Assembly: GCF_043290135.1 (NCBI RefSeq)
Contig: NW_027464589.1
Coordinates: 1,741,001-1,805,000 of the forward strand
DNA: 64,000 bases
Direction of reading: 5' to 3'
Source: Rhipicephalus microplus
Lineage: Eukaryota; Arthropoda; Arachnida; Ixodida; Ixodidae
The notes under the pieces were generated by a model. It made no database searches. It was given only the letters and a program-made list of their open reading frames with translations, and was not told the origin of the DNA. The translations under genes and the position numbers were made by a program. How positions within the stretch are numbered: position 1 is the stretch's first letter; the number at the start of each line of letters is the position of its first letter. Shown here in pieces: positions 63,556 to 64,000 of the stretch.

Positions 63556-64000
63556 ATGCAGAGTGGTAGGAACGGGATGAAGTGGGAAGAGATAGAAGAA
63601 CAGCTAAAGGAGGAGAGGCTGATGGTCTACGGTTTTGTAGAAACACATCTTAGGGACAGGGAACAACCTCCTAACAATCCGGACTACGCGTGGGAATATT
63701 ATAATAGAACCGAAGGCAGCAGAAAGGGGGGCGGTATTGGGGCATTCATTCATAAAAGTACAGACTGGCAAATGGTCAAGCAGGAGTGCAAGGAACATTT
63801 ATAGCTAAAAGGGAAAGTGGCAGGGCGAATGACACTCCTTGGTTTTGTGTACTTGTGGACGGGAGCAAAGGCCAGAGAGGAAAACCAGTCAATGGTAGAG
63901 TGTATATCAAATGACATTCAGGAGTTTGAAGGAGATTGCGAGATAAATATTCTTGGAGGTATTAATGCGCACATAGAAGATATAGATGGGTTGACCAACC
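63556..64000 (+). pseudogene. LINE ORF2 endonuclease, N-terminal part (incomplete)
   Basis: NGMKWEEIEEQLKEERLMVY, then GFVETHLRDREQPPNNPDYA, EYYNRTEGSRKGGGIGAFIH, CKEHL, stop at 63802-63804, then LLGFVYLWTGAKAREEN and INILGGINAHIEDIDG, where GDFNAHI is expected. The ETHLRD and GGGIGAFI motifs identify the AP endonuclease fold. The altered GDFN and a stop show inactivity. Continues past the window. Confidence 0.7.

Larger units (their letters stand above)
62333..64000 (+). mobile_element. LINE (ORF1 plus endonuclease start), truncated by the window end
   Basis: ORF1 at 62333-63220 and the ORF2 endonuclease from about 63556, all on the plus strand, with several stops. The endonuclease continues beyond position 64000. 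Confidence 0.7.

Overview
The window reads as intergenic and intronic DNA of a hard tick (Ixodidae, probably a metastriate such as Rhipicephalus or a relative). The evidence is indirect but consistent. There are three copies of a tRNA-derived SINE that matches the tick family Ruka, long (TA)n and (GATA)n microsatellites, and a dense nested mixture of CR1/L2-like, Jockey-like and I-like non-LTR retrotransposons, Penelope-like elements (PLEs), a Ty3/Gypsy remnant and DNA-transposon fragments. No bacterial genes, rRNA genes, CRISPR arrays or operons are visible. Almost every long open reading frame belongs to a mobile element.

Layout. 1-7100: a satellite-like array with a unit of about 147 bp, ending in (GATA)n, interrupted by an almost intact CR1/L2-type LINE (1661-6125). 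This LINE has a 2A peptide-bond-skipping motif in ORF1, an internal CRE/TATA promoter and one premature stop in ORF2. 7100-12950: low-copy or unrecognised sequence. 12958-15258: 5'-truncated Ty3/Gypsy pol plus a putative 3' LTR. 15259-20168: (TA)n tracts, fold-back PLE pieces and a 3.2-kb PLE with 867-bp inverted arms and a 12-bp target-site duplication. 23690-26690: a decayed Jockey/CR1-like LINE carrying a 190-bp mini-PLE. 28692-30780: a second PLE with 573-bp inverted arms. 33390-37885: a CR1-like LINE split by an I-like LINE. 39458-43755: a minus-strand CR1 with a second copy of its 3' UTR. 43756-45020: a GC-rich LINE 3' end with RNase H. 45170-45876: a Harbinger-like transposase fragment. 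47207-50375 and 51960-55690: nested I-like LINEs. 55816-57602: SINEs. 58500-61620: CR1, PLE and Tc/mariner-like fragments. 62333-64000: a LINE whose ORF1 combines a zinc-ribbon-like segment, a coiled coil and an SGNH-hydrolase-like segment, running off the window end.

Host gene. Two minus-strand segments look like real exons of one secreted clip-domain serine protease or protease homologue: 51169-51361 and 46249-46398. They have good splice sites and matching phase. Joined in order they supply the six cysteines of a clip domain, followed by a GEFPWQ motif typical of the start of a trypsin-like domain. The roughly 4.8-kb intron between them is largely filled with LINEs. The catalytic exons are not visible in the window.

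Most notable patterns. Four PLE-derived insertions share one architecture: inverted arms plus a 32-37-nt unpaired tail on one side. Hammerhead-ribozyme-like cores are visible in several of them. The first LINE combines a 2A leader, a promoter placed so that it could regenerate the element's own 5' end, and an in-frame UAG-CUA junction between ORF1 and ORF2.
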